Positions 1 through 15,594 of a stretch of DNA of 64,000 nucleotides are shown one piece after another. The stretch is from Tulasnella sp. 424. Its lineage: Eukaryota > Basidiomycota > Agaricomycetes > Cantharellales > Tulasnellaceae. The notes under the pieces are model-generated. The model worked only from the letters and a program-made list of their open reading frames with translations, ran no database searches and was not told the DNA's origin. Positions within the stretch are counted from its first letter, which is position 1. Each line of letters opens with the position of its first letter. The position numbers and the translations under genes were made by a program. The stretch is taken from positions 1 to 64,000 of the forward strand of contig WSUB01000048.1 of the NCBI GenBank assembly GCA_019633425.1, written 5' to 3'.

Positions 1-3727
<3,727 letters not shown>

Positions 3728-4805
3728 TCAGCGGGGACGTGAAGTAGTAATGGAGGAGGGGCTGGGGGGGGAGGATGTGTCACTCCTCACTCACGCTGCT
3801 CGGACTATTTGAGCATGGGGTTGGAAGCTTCTGCGGGAGCCGAGGCCGGCTGCGCGAGACCCCCCATCTCCTACCCGAGCCAAGACCGAGGATCGAAATC
3901 TGCGGCACCTCGCCGCACGATGAATTTGAAGCCCATAAACAGATCGCAGATGTTTTGTCAGAGGTTTAATCCGGAGACCGCTCATTGTACAGTGCTTGCA
4001 GGATGAGTGAGCTTGCAGGTTGTCTTGGCTGGTGGCGGACCTCTTCCCGTGGGACGCGGAGAACTTCCCGTGTTGCCAAAATTAGAACCGCTGCACGGAA
4101 CAACGGCCGTGACTCGCGGAATCAGGGGCTCGACGCAAAGTGAGTCTTACAATCAAGACGGAGACTGACTAAACGTGAAGCAGGTCCCGAACTACATTTG
4201 TCGATGATATATATATATCCGAGGAATTCGATCCATTCCCATCAGAAGAAAAGGAACAGAGCCAGAGTTCTTCTACAGGAACGGAAACCAGTTTAGCAAA
4301 CACATAGAGAAATTCGCAGGTGATTGGAGGCTGCTATGGGCGGAGAGTGGAGGCGGGGATGAGCGCGAAAGAACAACAAACTTGAACAGGGCCAAGTTGA
4401 GTATATGGGATGACACAAACTTGTAGAGGGCTAGGTTGCGATGGATTGTATTTTAAAACCAAGTGATGTAGTCTTGACGTCTACGACAGGTCGCATCACT
4501 GTCCTTGGCAACATCAACGTCCTCAGCCGTTACCATGCTCCCCCCCCCCGTTTCACGGATAAGACCAAACAGTATTGGTCGTTCCTTTGGATATTTAAGC
4601 TCTCCATGTAAAAGTATTATCAATGCTCGTGCAGAATTATGCAGCGCCCTCGAAAATCGGTGTCATAATGTATTTATTGCAAATGAAAGATCATCTGAGG
4701 GTTACATGGACACCGCCGCGGGTATTGAGGAAAGACCGTATGTCCATTCCTAGAGCCCACACATGTAGAGACAGCCTCACACCGCTCTTGAGTGCACCTT
4801 TTCGA
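3728..4805. other. Intergenic, upstream of the ABC transporter
   Basis: No ORF here has a recognisable domain or a credible exon structure. The stretch holds the promoter of the ABC transporter on its left side. A short TA run lies at about 4206-4217 and a run of C near 4540. The right end is the 3' flank of the first Nup-like gene. Confidence 0.6.
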
Positions 4806-6243
4806 TCATTCATCCGATTTGATCCTCGCTTCGCTATATGCCTTAAATTTCAACCTCTCCGTTGCGACAGCTTGATCGTAAGCTGCTTGCGCTTTGGTAA
4901 GCTGCACCTTGGTTTCATGCGCTTGACGAAGGGCGTACGCCCATTCCTTCTCCGCATCAGCCACAGTAAAGCTTACTTCAGCCGCAGGACTAAGCACTAA
5001 GGCAATCCCCGCATAAAAAAGGAAAGGGAGAACTTGAATTTCCGTACAAATTCGGGAAATGCGCGAGAAGGGATGACTTACGGAAAGTTATATGGGAAGC
5101 ATCAGTGTGGCTCCACAGCACGGAAGGTCGAGGCGCGTTAAGAGCTTGCGGTGCTGAATTGGCTGTAGAAGCTGGCACTGGCGTTGGAGGCACAACGGCC
5201 GCCCCCGCTGTAAATCAACACGTTAGAATGGAACATCCGATTCTTTGTGAGGAGTTCCCTTGTGCGCATACCTTGGTTAGATAACTTAGATTTGCCCGTT
5301 CCGGCCCCCAGGACCGGCGGGACCAGTGGAACGTTACCATCTGGAACCTTAAAGAGTGCGCCGTTGAAGCCTCCGAAACCCGAGTTAGAGGAGGAGGGAG
5401 AAGTAGATTTACGCCCTTCGACGTGGGTCGAAGCGGTGCCTATCATGAGTCGGAACATTAGAATCTGAGCCATTTTTGCGAGCAAGCTGATGGCTCACCA
5501 CCCATACTGCCAGCAATGCCCGGACCTCCAGCTTCCGTCCCTTTGAAAAAGGGAGGGGATGGAATTCTCTGACCAGACGGAACTGCCGGTGGAGAACCGG
5601 TTGCCTTGTTGCTCGGTCCGGCGGCAACAGGAGGAACTTTAGACAAAGTGGGATAGGACGTCAGTTACACCGTCGTCGAGACTGTAAAAGGCTGTGACAA
5701 ACCCAGAATACCAAACAACCCCTCCTTTTCGCGTGTGGCACCACCTTGCGAGTTATCCAAACGCAGAGCCTGGAGGCGGTCTGTCCCAAGGTCCTCTCCA
5801 GCTTTGAGTTGGCGATCCAACTTGTAGTCTGCCACACGAAGTTCCTGTGGCAACGGACTTAGAATTAGCTGGACCTGTCGATGAATATTTAGTTTAGGAT
5901 TACTGTACCTCGATGCTGATGTGTCGGAATCCAGGCATGGCAGAAATGCTCATCATGTTCTCGAGAACTGGGCCGTTGCGTTCCTGGTGGAACACTGGAT
6001 TAGAGGCAGCGGGTTGCTTGCCGGAGACTGGAGCAACAAGACCTGCAGCGGTGGGGGATATCTTTGTTAGCCGGTCTAACAAGACCAAAATGTCCTGGCG
6101 CTCACCCGAGATGGTGGAGATGCAGCAACGGGAATCGCTGGAACAGGACCAGCGGCCGTGCCAGAGGACGAAGGAATAAACACCTTATTTTTAAGTTCTT
6201 TAAACTCGCTGGTGGGGATGAATACGGTTCGAGGAGGAGGCAT
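4806..6243 (-). CDS. Nup98-motif FG protein, tandem copy A
   Basis: About 300 residues in six or seven exons. The start ATG at 6243 sits 13 nt after the leader ACAGAACATTCACC shared with copy B. A central segment reads SISAMPGFRHISIEELRV followed by ADY; it resembles the conserved Nup98-family stretch just after the GLEBS motif (SISAM...SxEELRxxDY). Downstream are LFG, FGGF and GALF dipeptide contexts, a Pro/Ser-rich middle, and a C-terminal predicted helix rich in A, K and E ending in RIKSDE. The protein is far shorter than a real Nup98 and has no autoproteolytic domain, so a nucleoporin-derived or nucleoporin-binding protein is the best guess. The first intron does not join in frame at the acceptor homologous to copy B (6043); an acceptor some 27 nt further on, giving ...PSR-QPAAS, would restore frame. 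Confidence 0.55.
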
Positions 6244-6287
6244 GGTGAATGTTCTGTTGCTGTCATAGTGGAATGTTGGGTCAAAAA

Positions 6288-6293
6288 ATATAT
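6288..6293 (-). promoter_or_regulatory. TATA-like element of Nup-like copy A
   Basis: The minus strand reads ATATAT about 45 nt before the ATG at 6243. The matching position upstream of copy B carries a longer TATATATA run, so the core promoter was duplicated with the gene. Confidence 0.4.
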
Positions 6294-6604
6294 CCTGACG
6301 GACGTCCAGTCTTTGCCCCCGTCAGTTTCAGCTTTTGTCTCTTTGGCTGAGACAAAAGGGATACCGACAAAGATGGAACTGCCAACTTGAACAGCAACAA
6401 GCCCCACACGCGTACGCGGCGTCACAATCAGCCCAAGCTCAGCAGATAAGTCTTCACAAAGGATAAGGGTCCTCAAAGGCCTCGCAAGGGTTCTGAGGGA
6501 TTGTACTATACTCGGCATTCAATATAAGCACGTTTCAAGTCAGGAATAGACAGCCTCGAACAGTTCTTTGATGTTGCGGAAAGGGAATGAGTGCGCCTTT
6601 TCAA

Positions 6605-8099
6605 TCATTCATCCGCCTTGTTCCTCGCATCGTAATACGCCTTGAACTTCAACTTCTCCATCATGATAGCTTGATCGTGAGCAGCCTGTGCTTTGGCAAG
6701 CTGTGCCTTGGTTTCACGTGCTTCACGAGAGGCATGCACCCATTCCTTTTCTGCGTCAGCCACGGTAGAGTTTTGTTCAGCCGCAGGGCAAAGCGCTAAA
6801 GTAACCCCCCGCCAAAGAGGAAAACAGAAACTGAATTGCTGCCCAAAATCTGGAAACGACGGAGGAAGGAAGACTTACGAAAGGTTATGGACGAAGTGTC
6901 AGCCTGGCTCCCAAGCCCGGAAGGAGGGGCCTTATGAACTTGCGGCGATGAATTGGCTGTAGGAGCTGGCATCGGTGTTGGAGTTACAACAGCCGGTACC
7001 ACTGCCAATGAACGAAACATTAGAGATGGAACATCCGGTTATTTGGCAAGGGGTTTTGTTGTTGGCGTACCTTGGTCAAATTTGCCCGTTCCAGTTCCCA
7101 GCTTGGGTGGGACCAGTGAAACGTAACCCTCTGGAAGATTAAACCGCGCGAAGCCTAAATTGGAGGAGGACGAGGTAGGTTTTCGATCTTCGACGTTGGT
7201 CAAAGCGGTGCCTATGACGAGTCGCAACATCAGAGTCTGAGCCTTGGTGAGAGCGAGCCGATGGCTCACCACTCGTGGCGCCCACAATGCTGGGGCCTTT
7301 AATCTCTGTTCCTTTGAAACTAGAAGGGGAGGGGGCTACTTGGCCAAATGGACCTGCCTGGCCAAAATTGACTGTCCGGCCGAATGGACCTGCCTTGCCG
7401 AATGGGACTGCCTGGCCAAATGGGACTGCTGGTGGAGGGTCGGTCGCTTTGTTGCTCGGTTCGGCGGTCGCAGGAGAATCTTCAGATAAACCGTGATAAG
7501 ATGTCAGCTGCACCATCGTCAGGAATGCAAAATATTATGACGAACCTGGAATACCAGACAGCTCCCCCTTTTTCTGAGTGCGTGTGGTGTCGCCTTCAGA
7601 GTTATCCAGACATGGAGCCAGCTGGACGCGCCATGTCTCAAGCACCCCGGCCGCTGATAGTTGGCGCTCTAGGTTCCAATTTGCCACGCGAAGTTCCTAC
7701 AGCAGAAAAGCTAGGGTTGACTCGAGCTGTCCATGAGTTTACTGTATAGGATTAATGTACCTCGATGCTCATGTGTCGGAACCCAGGCATGGCAGAAATG
7801 GTCATCATTTTCTCGAGAGACAGGCCACTGCCTTCCTGATGGAACACTGGATCAAAGGCAGTGGGTGATGATGGGTCTATAGCAGACATATAATCTAGGG
7901 GGTGTAAGCGGCCGGAAGATGCAATGGATTGCTCTTCATCGACTGGAGTGATAGAACGTGCGGCTGTGGGGCGTACTCGCGTTAGCGGGTCTGACAGGAC
8001 CAAACTCTAGCTCTCGTGGCGCTCACTCAAGGTAGGGGGGGATATCGTTGCGGTAACAGTGGGGGTGAATGTATATGCATATGACTTTCGGCGCGGCAT
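6605..8099 (-). CDS. Nup98-motif FG protein, tandem copy B
   Basis: Paralog of the gene at 4806-6243 with the same exon order, the same start context and the same C-terminal helix (ADAEKEWVHASREARETK). The motif appears as TISAMPGFRHMSIE joined across an intron to ELRVANWNLERQ. Two differences stand out. First, the first exon diverges completely in protein sequence. Second, the Pro-rich middle contains five PFG/NFG units in about 30 residues (PFGQAVPFGKAGPFGR, then NFGQAGPFGQ), encoded at about 7336-7428, which copy A lacks. Cohesive FG repeats are a hallmark of phase-forming nucleoporins, which supports the Nup link. Intron 1 joins in phase (donor after the TTGA at about 8022). Function is not proven; it could also be a cytoplasmic FG protein. 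Confidence 0.55.
7336..7428 (-). repeat. FG-coding short tandem repeat in copy B
   Basis: Degenerate 15-18 nt units on the minus strand encode G/V-PFG-Q/K/R-A-type peptides, five FG dipeptides in all. The corresponding region of copy A (about 5540-5610) has a single PSGQ and no array, so the array expanded after the duplication or was lost from A. Confidence 0.7.
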
Positions 8100-8132
8100 G
8101 GTGAATGTTCTGTGGTGGTCGTTGGATCAAGG

Positions 8133-8141
8133 ATATATATA
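8133..8141 (-). promoter_or_regulatory. TATA element of Nup-like copy B
   Basis: TATATATA lies about 35 nt upstream of the ATG at 8099, in a leader alignable with that of copy A. Confidence 0.4.
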
Positions 8142-8990
8142 CTCAGCTGACGGCCTCCTGATTCAGAGATCGAGCTGCCGACTTGAACGGCAACGGCCCC
8201 ACACACGCGTGCAGCGTAACAATCAGCTACACTTAACACTTGGGTATCCACAAAGCATAAGGGTCTTAAAAGGCTTCTCGAGGATGTGTACAGTGTACTC
8301 GGATACAAGTGCGCTTCAGTTTAGCAACAGAAAGGAACCTATAAAATCTAAAACAGATTTATTTGACACGCTGAGGGGGCATTATAGAACATGAAGAATC
8401 GAGGTTGAGTTCAGTTTCGTTGTGAATAACGGGTCTCCTCGAGTGTTTTCACCTCACTCATCTTCAAAGGGAGCCGAACCATGAGCATCGATCTAGCTCG
8501 AGCCGTTGAGGTATTATTAGGGCGTTGGCTGCCCCAATGCGAAAGGTCGTTGAATGAGGCTGCCTTATTATGCTTGTTGCGAACAAGTGAGACGTCTTAT
8601 TTCTGGATAAGAAGGCAAGAGACGCGCTCGCGAAGGCGCTGTTGGTCTGTAGCCTCGAACAGAGGGGAAAGCCGTGAACTTATGCTGAAATATGATGTAG
8701 GATTTTATAACCAGTGATATTTAGGTGGCAGTGGACGCGATTGAAGCCGTGCTGGCGAATGTTTGGGAGACGATGGATGGAAGGTTGAGGAGGGGGAGGC
8801 GCGGGGATTATTAGCGCTTGGACTGGCCAGCGGTAACTGCCAACAATTTCGTCCATCTACCCTTGTACATCGTCTTCACCACCCACACCCCTTCTCTCTA
8901 ACCCCCTCACATTTCGCCCAAGCTGGCTATCAAATACCTCGAGAGTGAGTGGAGGTCCCACCAAGAACCTCGACGACTCCAAAGTCCTTT
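8142..8990. other. Intergenic between Nup-like pair and MKT1
   Basis: A divergent promoter region. Short ORFs such as the one at 8481-8717 show no domain and no paralog support. The unresolved first exon of the MKT1-like gene should lie near the right end (about 8760-8950). Confidence 0.5.
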
Positions 8991-11868
8991 TCGCTAACAG
9001 CTGTCCGTTTTTGGTGTCCAATTAAAACCCCAAGACTACCTGCAGCGGAAGCATCTGCAAACCCTACCGCTGTCCGCCCTCAGCGAGACGCGGTTAGGCA
9101 TCGATGCCACCCACTACCTACGCACGCTACTAGAGCATCCATCTACCCGCGAACCTCTCCTCTCCGCGACAGGCGGTCTCCCACTCGCGTTGACATCCAG
9201 GATCGAAAGCGACCTGCGCACCTTGGAGAAGCTGCACATCAAGCCGGTCTTTGTCTTTTCGGGTCTCAACGTCAACAAACGGCAGAAAACGGTCAACACT
9301 ATTCACGTTGATGCTTGTCGGGATCGTAAAGCCGCTTGGGATCAATACGAAGGTGGAATGACCAGCGAGGCAACCAAGCTGTTCCAAGGAAGAAACCCCG
9401 TTATCCAGTGGGATCTATGGAGAGCCGTGTTAAGGATCTTTAGGCATCGGAATGTGGAATATATGGTTGCACCGTACGTCGCCTGGGCCCAGGTGAGGTT
9501 TTCATTTTTTTTTCTTCTTTGCTCGTTTGGCGATTTTGAGTGTGCTTCGCATGGCGAGGCCTTGGTGCCTCTCGCACCCGGATTCTTAGCGTGAAGCTAA
9601 CCTTTCCTCGCTCCACCTGCAGCTCATCTATCTCTATCGTCATACGAAGTTCTATGTCCACTCCATCTACTGCGCGACAGACGCGCTCTTGTTCCCCAAT
9701 ATGGATCGCGTGATCACCCAACTCGACCTCACTGCACCAACCCCAACATTCACCTTTGTCGTCAAGCGATCTATCCTCAACGAACTGGGACTTACCGAAG
9801 AACAGTTCCTCGATGCTGGAATCATGGCTGGTTTCGACAGTTACATGACCTTCCCTCCAAATGCGAACGAAGCTAATTTTACGACAACGGTCAACATGGT
9901 CAAGGAATACAAGATGGGGTACGCAGCTGTCCTCGCCCACTCGGAACACCCAGCTGTCAAAGTGTCGAATTACCTCGAACAATTTGCACGAGCTCGTGCT
10001 ATGGTCAAATATTCGTTAATTTTGACTTCGGAGGGCGTGGTGACCTCGTTGCCCTTGGCCATCCCACCACCCTCTGCGAACCATCACCATCATAGCATCA
10101 CCACGACCGACATACCCTCAGACCTACATGAGGTATTCACCAATAAACTTCCCGACGAGGTGTATTTCTACCTCTCACGAGGACTGATCGGACCGCAAGC
10201 ACTCGTTTGGTTGACGTCAGGTCAGATCATCGAGCCTCCGCCTTTGGATAATGGAGAGACGAACGAGTACAAGCGATTTGTGAAGGAGGTCATCACAGAG
10301 GGAGCCACGGGCCCTCGCGCGACGTCACTGGCTCTTATCGCGGGAGTATTGCACAACTGGTGGTCCAAGAAACAGGTTACCGCCAACTTTTGGTTCGATT
10401 CTCCAAACGCCAATGTCGGGAAGAATATACCGCACAATTTGCCTGCTACCACTCAGCTGGTAGAGAGGGTGTCCGGATGGGCTGTGCCGACCGCGATCAT
10501 TGAAGAGGAACTACGAAGACAGCATGTGAGTCTCGGTGGTTATTGAGTCCCCAGCTCCGTTCTAACGGCTTACGGTCTCGTCCCTCCGTCTAATTCTGCC
10601 GCATCGCCTTATGGTTCTAGTCTTCGACTATCGATTTTGCGCTTTGTCTCGGTGCAACAGCCAATGACAAGCTGGCGGCCCGGACCAAGGTCAAAGCTGA
10701 CAAGACAAAACCCCTCGACAAGAAGGACGAAGTGGTAGCCAATGTCATTTGGCGGTTCTTGGAGCTCCGAGGGTGAGGGATTTTCGTTCAACTAAACCTT
10801 GACGTGTTTTGTGTCGTTTAGCTCATCGTACTCCGGTTCGGCGTTCCGCAGATTCCTCATGCATACCCATACGCACTCTCCGTTCGGACGAGCGATGTTT
10901 GCGGCCCTGGAAGGGGCCCGAGTCAACGACAAGTTCCAGGATCCCCTGTACATCTTTTTGGAGTTGGTTCGCGCGGGTGTCATGCACGGGAACTTGTGGA
11001 GTAATCGCGCATATAGCGGCGGTCCGAGTTTCGGTTCGGGTAAGTAGTTTCCCAAGCGATGTCCGACGGCAAGGTTGGGTGTGCCTGGGAGACTCGGGTT
11101 GCTGATTCGGGAATTGGGTTCTTCCCTTCGGGCTTCGTGGCGGCGCAGAGGAAGAGAAGAAATCCATGTTACTGGTCATGCGGGTTTTGAGCATCCTGCC
11201 GCTGAACTTCAAGGTGAGCGGACCGATTCGGAGCCTAGGTGTGACCCAGGGTTGAACCTAAACACTGTCTCCATCAACGCAGCCACAACAATGGTCGGGA
11301 CCTCTGTCACGGGAGCTGTTGGTGTTTAATTCGTTCGTGCGGTCCCTGTCGCGGGCGCTTAGGACGTTGATCGAGTCGACGGCGCTGAACATGTTCCTGC
11401 AACACCACGCTCGGCGACAACGAGAAGACCTGCTGGACATTTCGTTATCTTTACCTTTCCAGACTGACGTCAACACCGGGTATGGGATCTTGATCAAGGT
11501 GTACCTTGATGGGTTGGTCCACCTGTACGGAGGGGCGGTTGTGGATGCGAACGCGGAAGGAGTCCGACAGGCTAAAGACGAGGCCTTGGACTTTTGCGAC
11601 GAGACATTCAATGGAGTGAAAGATCCTAGAGGGGAGGTTCTTAGGGGGTTCAGGTTCTGGGATGCGGTACGTTCAAGGTTTTCTATCATTGGTCGTGTTT
11701 TGAGTTTGACTTTCCAATCGCGGAAATGCGCGTGCGCGGATTTCATCTCTTTCCCACTTCTAGACTCTGGCAACGATCCGGTCGCTGGCAGCAGACAAGA
11801 GTTGTCTTGTTGAGTTGGTTGACCAATTTGAGGCTGCTGACCGCTGGCTGTCGCCAATGCGCCCATGA
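8991..11868 (+). CDS. MKT1: MKT1-like post-transcriptional regulator (XPG-fold)
   Basis: Homolog of yeast Mkt1, a cytoplasmic protein with an inactive XPG/FEN1-like nuclease fold that works with Pbp1 on mRNA stability and translation. The N-terminal part reads LPLSALSETRLGIDATHYL then SRIESDLRTLEKLHIKPVFV, matching the XPG-N region. The XPG-I-like part follows with VEYMVAPYVAWAQ-LIYLYR and CATDALLFPNMD. A long MKT1-specific C-terminal region ends ...VELVDQFEAADRWLSPMRP at 11868. About nine exons, roughly 750 residues. The coding sequence opens right after an acceptor at 8990 (LSVFGVQLKPQDY...). By comparison with yeast Mkt1, which starts only a few residues earlier, a very short first exon lies upstream and I could not fix its ATG. 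Confidence 0.88.
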
Positions 11869-12387
11869 GCCAAACGTCAAGTGATTTAGGGAGGGGAAGG
11901 TCCGGGTCGAGTCATGCATTGCAATGAGGTGGCGTGGTGGGTGATGTACGTAGCATTTTACCCTGTTATTTGATGTGAATTGCGTGGATATGACTGGTTG
12001 GTCGGAATACTCGGTGGTAAAAAAAGACCCTTGGGGTGTCAGCAACGAATAGAATAATGCCGCTGCACTGGGACATGAGTTCAACGGATGGAAGGCCCTG
12101 CTGCAGATGCGATGAAAGAAGAAAGCAGGGAAATTCCCAGTGGAACACGGGGCAAGCACAGAGAGGGATCACGGACGGGGTCACGTTAAATCCGGTGTTC
12201 AAAACTAGACGGCAAATATCGCGTGCCACTCCCACCCGAAACATCCGACATCTTCCCCCCCTTCCCTCTTGTACCCCAACCCAACGCACAAAAAGTCCTC
12301 CCTTCTCCTACCTTCCTCCTCCTCCTCCTCCTCCCTTCCCCTCACTCCCAAACCCCTCGACCGACGACGACGACGACGACGACTGCA
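11869..12387. other. Intergenic with pyrimidine-rich leader
   Basis: The 3' flank of MKT1 and the promoter of the next gene. The stretch just before the ATG at 12388 is strongly C/T-rich (TCC repeats around 12313-12340) and is followed by a (CGA)n run at about 12361-12383. This is typical of fungal 5' leaders. No gene seen. Confidence 0.6.
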
Positions 12388-13681
12388 ATGGATTCCATAT
12401 CTTCCTCTGCTTCCACATCGCCTTTCCATCCCGATATGCTCCTTCCATGCAGTCGCTCCCAGTCACAATCGAGATGCAGCACCCCGTCCAAAGGTATCCT
12501 CAAAGCGCGTCTCATGGCCCGCAACGGCAGCTCCTCCTCCTGCTGCAGCAAAGTCCACTTTACAGACGTCGTCGATGAGCACTTTGCAGACGACTACGAT
12601 AGGTGTCCCTGTCCCATCTCGACGCCCACCTTTAGGTACGGACTGGCCGTTTGTTTGGGCGCGCAGACCGCCCACTGAACCTCTTGCCCCCGCTTCTCCC
12701 TTTTTTTATCGACAACGTAGAGAGATCCGCGAGCTCGAGCGTATCCGTAGGGAGCTCGTTCCCAGCGGCCGTGGCATCACAGATCAAGATGTAGCATCCG
12801 AGCAAGACCCGGGAGAATTCTGCTTCTCCTTCGATGACGGTACAGACTGTGACAGCACACCCCGTCTCCGCCCACCACCTAAACGACGCCTGCGAGGCGT
12901 GCCCATCGAGCTGTGTCCCATCCTCCCCGCAGCCTCTGACTGCCCTACGATGGGTTCCGCCTCGCCCTCGCCTGGGACCACCCCCTACAATTCCAACACT
13001 TCTTCTCCTCTCAATTCTCCGCCACATGGCTCCCCCGCGTTGACCCCCGTAGACTGCCCCGTCCCACCAAACCCACACGGGCGGTTTGCTTACCGTGGTC
13101 GCAATCAGCAACCGCGCGCTGGTGCCCTGATGTCCTTCTTGCCCATCTTGCCAGCAGCCGCGCCGGTCACGGCGACGACCCCAATTCCGACACCGCCGGA
13201 AACACCCACTCTGTTGAAGTTGGACTTGTGTGCGGATGACGCACTGCCCCGCTCATCCGGTCATGCGGACTTGGCGCAACCCACTCCGATCTCAGCAGCG
13301 TCATCAATGAGTTCAATGATAGGTAGCGCCTTCCAGGCGAAGACCCTCCTGTCTACGACCAAACCCGCCTCCTCGTATGACCTTCCTTTGTCGACTTCAC
13401 AGAAGTAAGTGCCCCACCGTCCAGGCCCAGGTCCTTGTTGTTTACTTACCGTGATTCTTCCGTTTATTCTAATTAGGAACCCACCGCGGTGCCGCATGAC
13501 CATTCTGCCCTGTAACTCAGAAAGGCAGTTTGCTGCCCCACCGCCATCCACGCTGCTTTCTTCGTCACCGCCCAAAGCAGCGTTGATCACCGCCTTTACA
13601 CCCGTCAATGCGCCCACAACTCCTGCGCAAGCCTACGCGTCGTTCCAGATGTCATTCAAGGCTACAACTAGATCCTACTAG
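12388..13681 (+). CDS. Low-complexity protein with candidate PP1-docking motifs
   Basis: Three exons (12388-12635, 12721-13404, 13477-13681) joined in phase, about 378 residues. No catalytic domain is recognised. Residues about 31-55 read SKGILKARLMARNG...SKVHFTD. This pairs a SILK-type motif (GILK) with an RVxF-type motif (KVHF) some 20 residues later, the order used by protein phosphatase 1 regulators. The rest is Pro/Ser/Thr-rich and probably disordered, with several SP/TP sites, a cluster of basic residues (PPPKRRLRG) and a short helix EIRELERIRREL after the docking region. A regulatory or targeting subunit of PP1 is an inference from motifs alone; both motifs are short and can arise by chance. 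Confidence 0.7.
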
Positions 13682-15594
13682 ATGGTTCCTTTCCCCAAGC
13701 ATGCCTTTTCAGCTATCCGATAGAGCAGTCGGGTCCTCCCGCTTATCTCTGACTATGCCCATCGATCCACGCTCTCCCTTTTCCTCGATATCTCATCTCG
13801 TTTCTTTCCGTTCTCCGATCGCCAAGAACTATACCAGACTAATTCGCTGTAACGGCCTCATGTCTTTCCTCTCCATCATCCATCAATCAAAGTCTCTCGT
13901 CTATGGGCCCTGCCAAATTTTGGTTTTGATAACTCACTTATTTTCTTTTGTTCCTCTCCCTTGTTTACATTTCTTTCTCTGGGAACGTTTGTCGATACAT
14001 ATTTCCTCTTTCGTCTTGTGTTGTGCTTTTCCTATCTCTCGATGGCCCTTTTTTCATTTGTACATAGTGTATACGACTCTTTCCCGCCTCGGCTAGATTG
14101 ATGCACAATCGTCTCGCTTCCCATCCTCATGATCGCCTGTTCATAGACGTCGCGTACGGAGTGTAGTACTGCGCAAAAATAGAGGTGTGTGGTAGAACTT
14201 CTTGCTTGCTGGCATGTTCGGCGTCGCAACTGTTTCACAAACCCTGGGCCTTTCCTTGGGGGGCGGCGTTGCTATTCCCCCCGCTTGCGGTGCCCCGCGT
14301 AATTTCGAGGTAAAAAAAATGGGGCATGTGGATAACAAGTCAAAAGGTCATTCAATTCCCATTCGATCGACAAATCCCCGGTGTCTTTACTCCGTCGTCG
14401 CTTTTTTTTGCGATGTGAAATTGGGAGGACCCGTTGCACAAAAAGGGAGAAACTAATAGCCACAGGGAAACTTCGCGTTTCATGACGACAATGATGATGG
14501 CAGTTCCACCGCAAGGAAGAAAAAACAAGATCATGTGCTCTTCCAGTGCATAATTATCGCGGAGCACCGTCGGGTGAAGCTCCACTGAAGTAATTATGAG
14601 ACTGAGTGGCGACGACTACGTATTTTTGACGTTCCTTGGGGCGGCGTCACATGACTGGTCGTGCGCCGCTCGCGGAGCAATGATCACCGCTTGGTGTTTT
14701 AGGTGCACCCATTGTGACCGGTTCACATGAAAGGACCAAGGGTTACGTTCCTGTGCACGAGATATGTATGTCTTCCTTTTTTTGCCTTCTTCTTTATTCG
14801 ATCGTTGGGCAATTAGACGGGGTCCCGGATTTGTTCGGTCTTTCAGGAGGGGAATCAAATGTCCCGCGTGAAAATCGGCTGGTCAAAGGGGTAGAGGGTT
14901 GCAGTAGGTGATGATCGCGCATGGCGAACGTGCTTGGAGGACGCCTCTCGAGACATGAGGGTGATAGTAGAGTAATTGCATAGATTAGTGTAAGCCGAGG
15001 TTCCGGAGCTTGAGGAGGGGGCGCCAAGCGAGGAAATGCGACCGGCTCGGAGGCGGGCCAATCGGCATTTGCGGAAAACGTAAACACAGCAAAAGCAACG
15101 CAATGGATATTGAGGCGCAAGATAGAATGAAGAAGAATAAAAAGAAGGGTCTAGACGCGGAGAAAAGAGGGTAAGCGAGTTTGCTCGGATTGTGCGTTGC
15201 TCAGAGGGATGGTACGGGTCCGGGGGTCATCGCTTGGAGGGACGTTTTGACTTGCCGGTGAGGCGTTTGGACGGCGCTTTTGGGACGGCGGGGTTTCTGC
15301 GCAGAAAAAATAACGCCGCTTGCGCGGAGACTTGATGTATAGGTTGTACTGTACGCAGTGCATATCCCATCGCTCGATCCAAGTGGACTGCGCCAGGTCC
15401 GTTTTTCTGCTTGCGGTGGCTTGGCAGCTCCACAGCCTGTGAAAAGGAGGCAGGTCTAGAACGTTCTCCTATCGGTCGATTGTTCCACTCCAGCCCCACT
15501 TCCGAAAGGATTCACTGTTTCTTTTGGAAGGCTATAGTACGTCAACGATTGTTGAATAGGATCTGAATTACAGGGGGGTGTCAGGGCAATTGGG
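13682..15594. other. Long intergenic region
   Basis: About 1.9 kb between convergent genes. The left part is T-rich and likely the long 3' UTR of the gene ending at 13681. Several ORFs of 60-108 codons exist on both strands (for example 14794-15120 and 15227-15499, both minus), but none has a domain, a credible splice pattern or a paralog here. I see no tRNA or repeat. Confidence 0.5.

Noticed and set aside
4206..4217. TA run as a possible transposon target or microsatellite locus
   Set aside because: Only about 12 bp long; no flanking inverted repeats or transposase coding nearby.
14794..15499. Minus-strand ORFs, one starting with a signal-peptide-like MRLNIHCVAFAVFTFSANA
   Set aside because: Low complexity after the first 20 residues, no cysteine pattern of a secreted effector, and no exon support.
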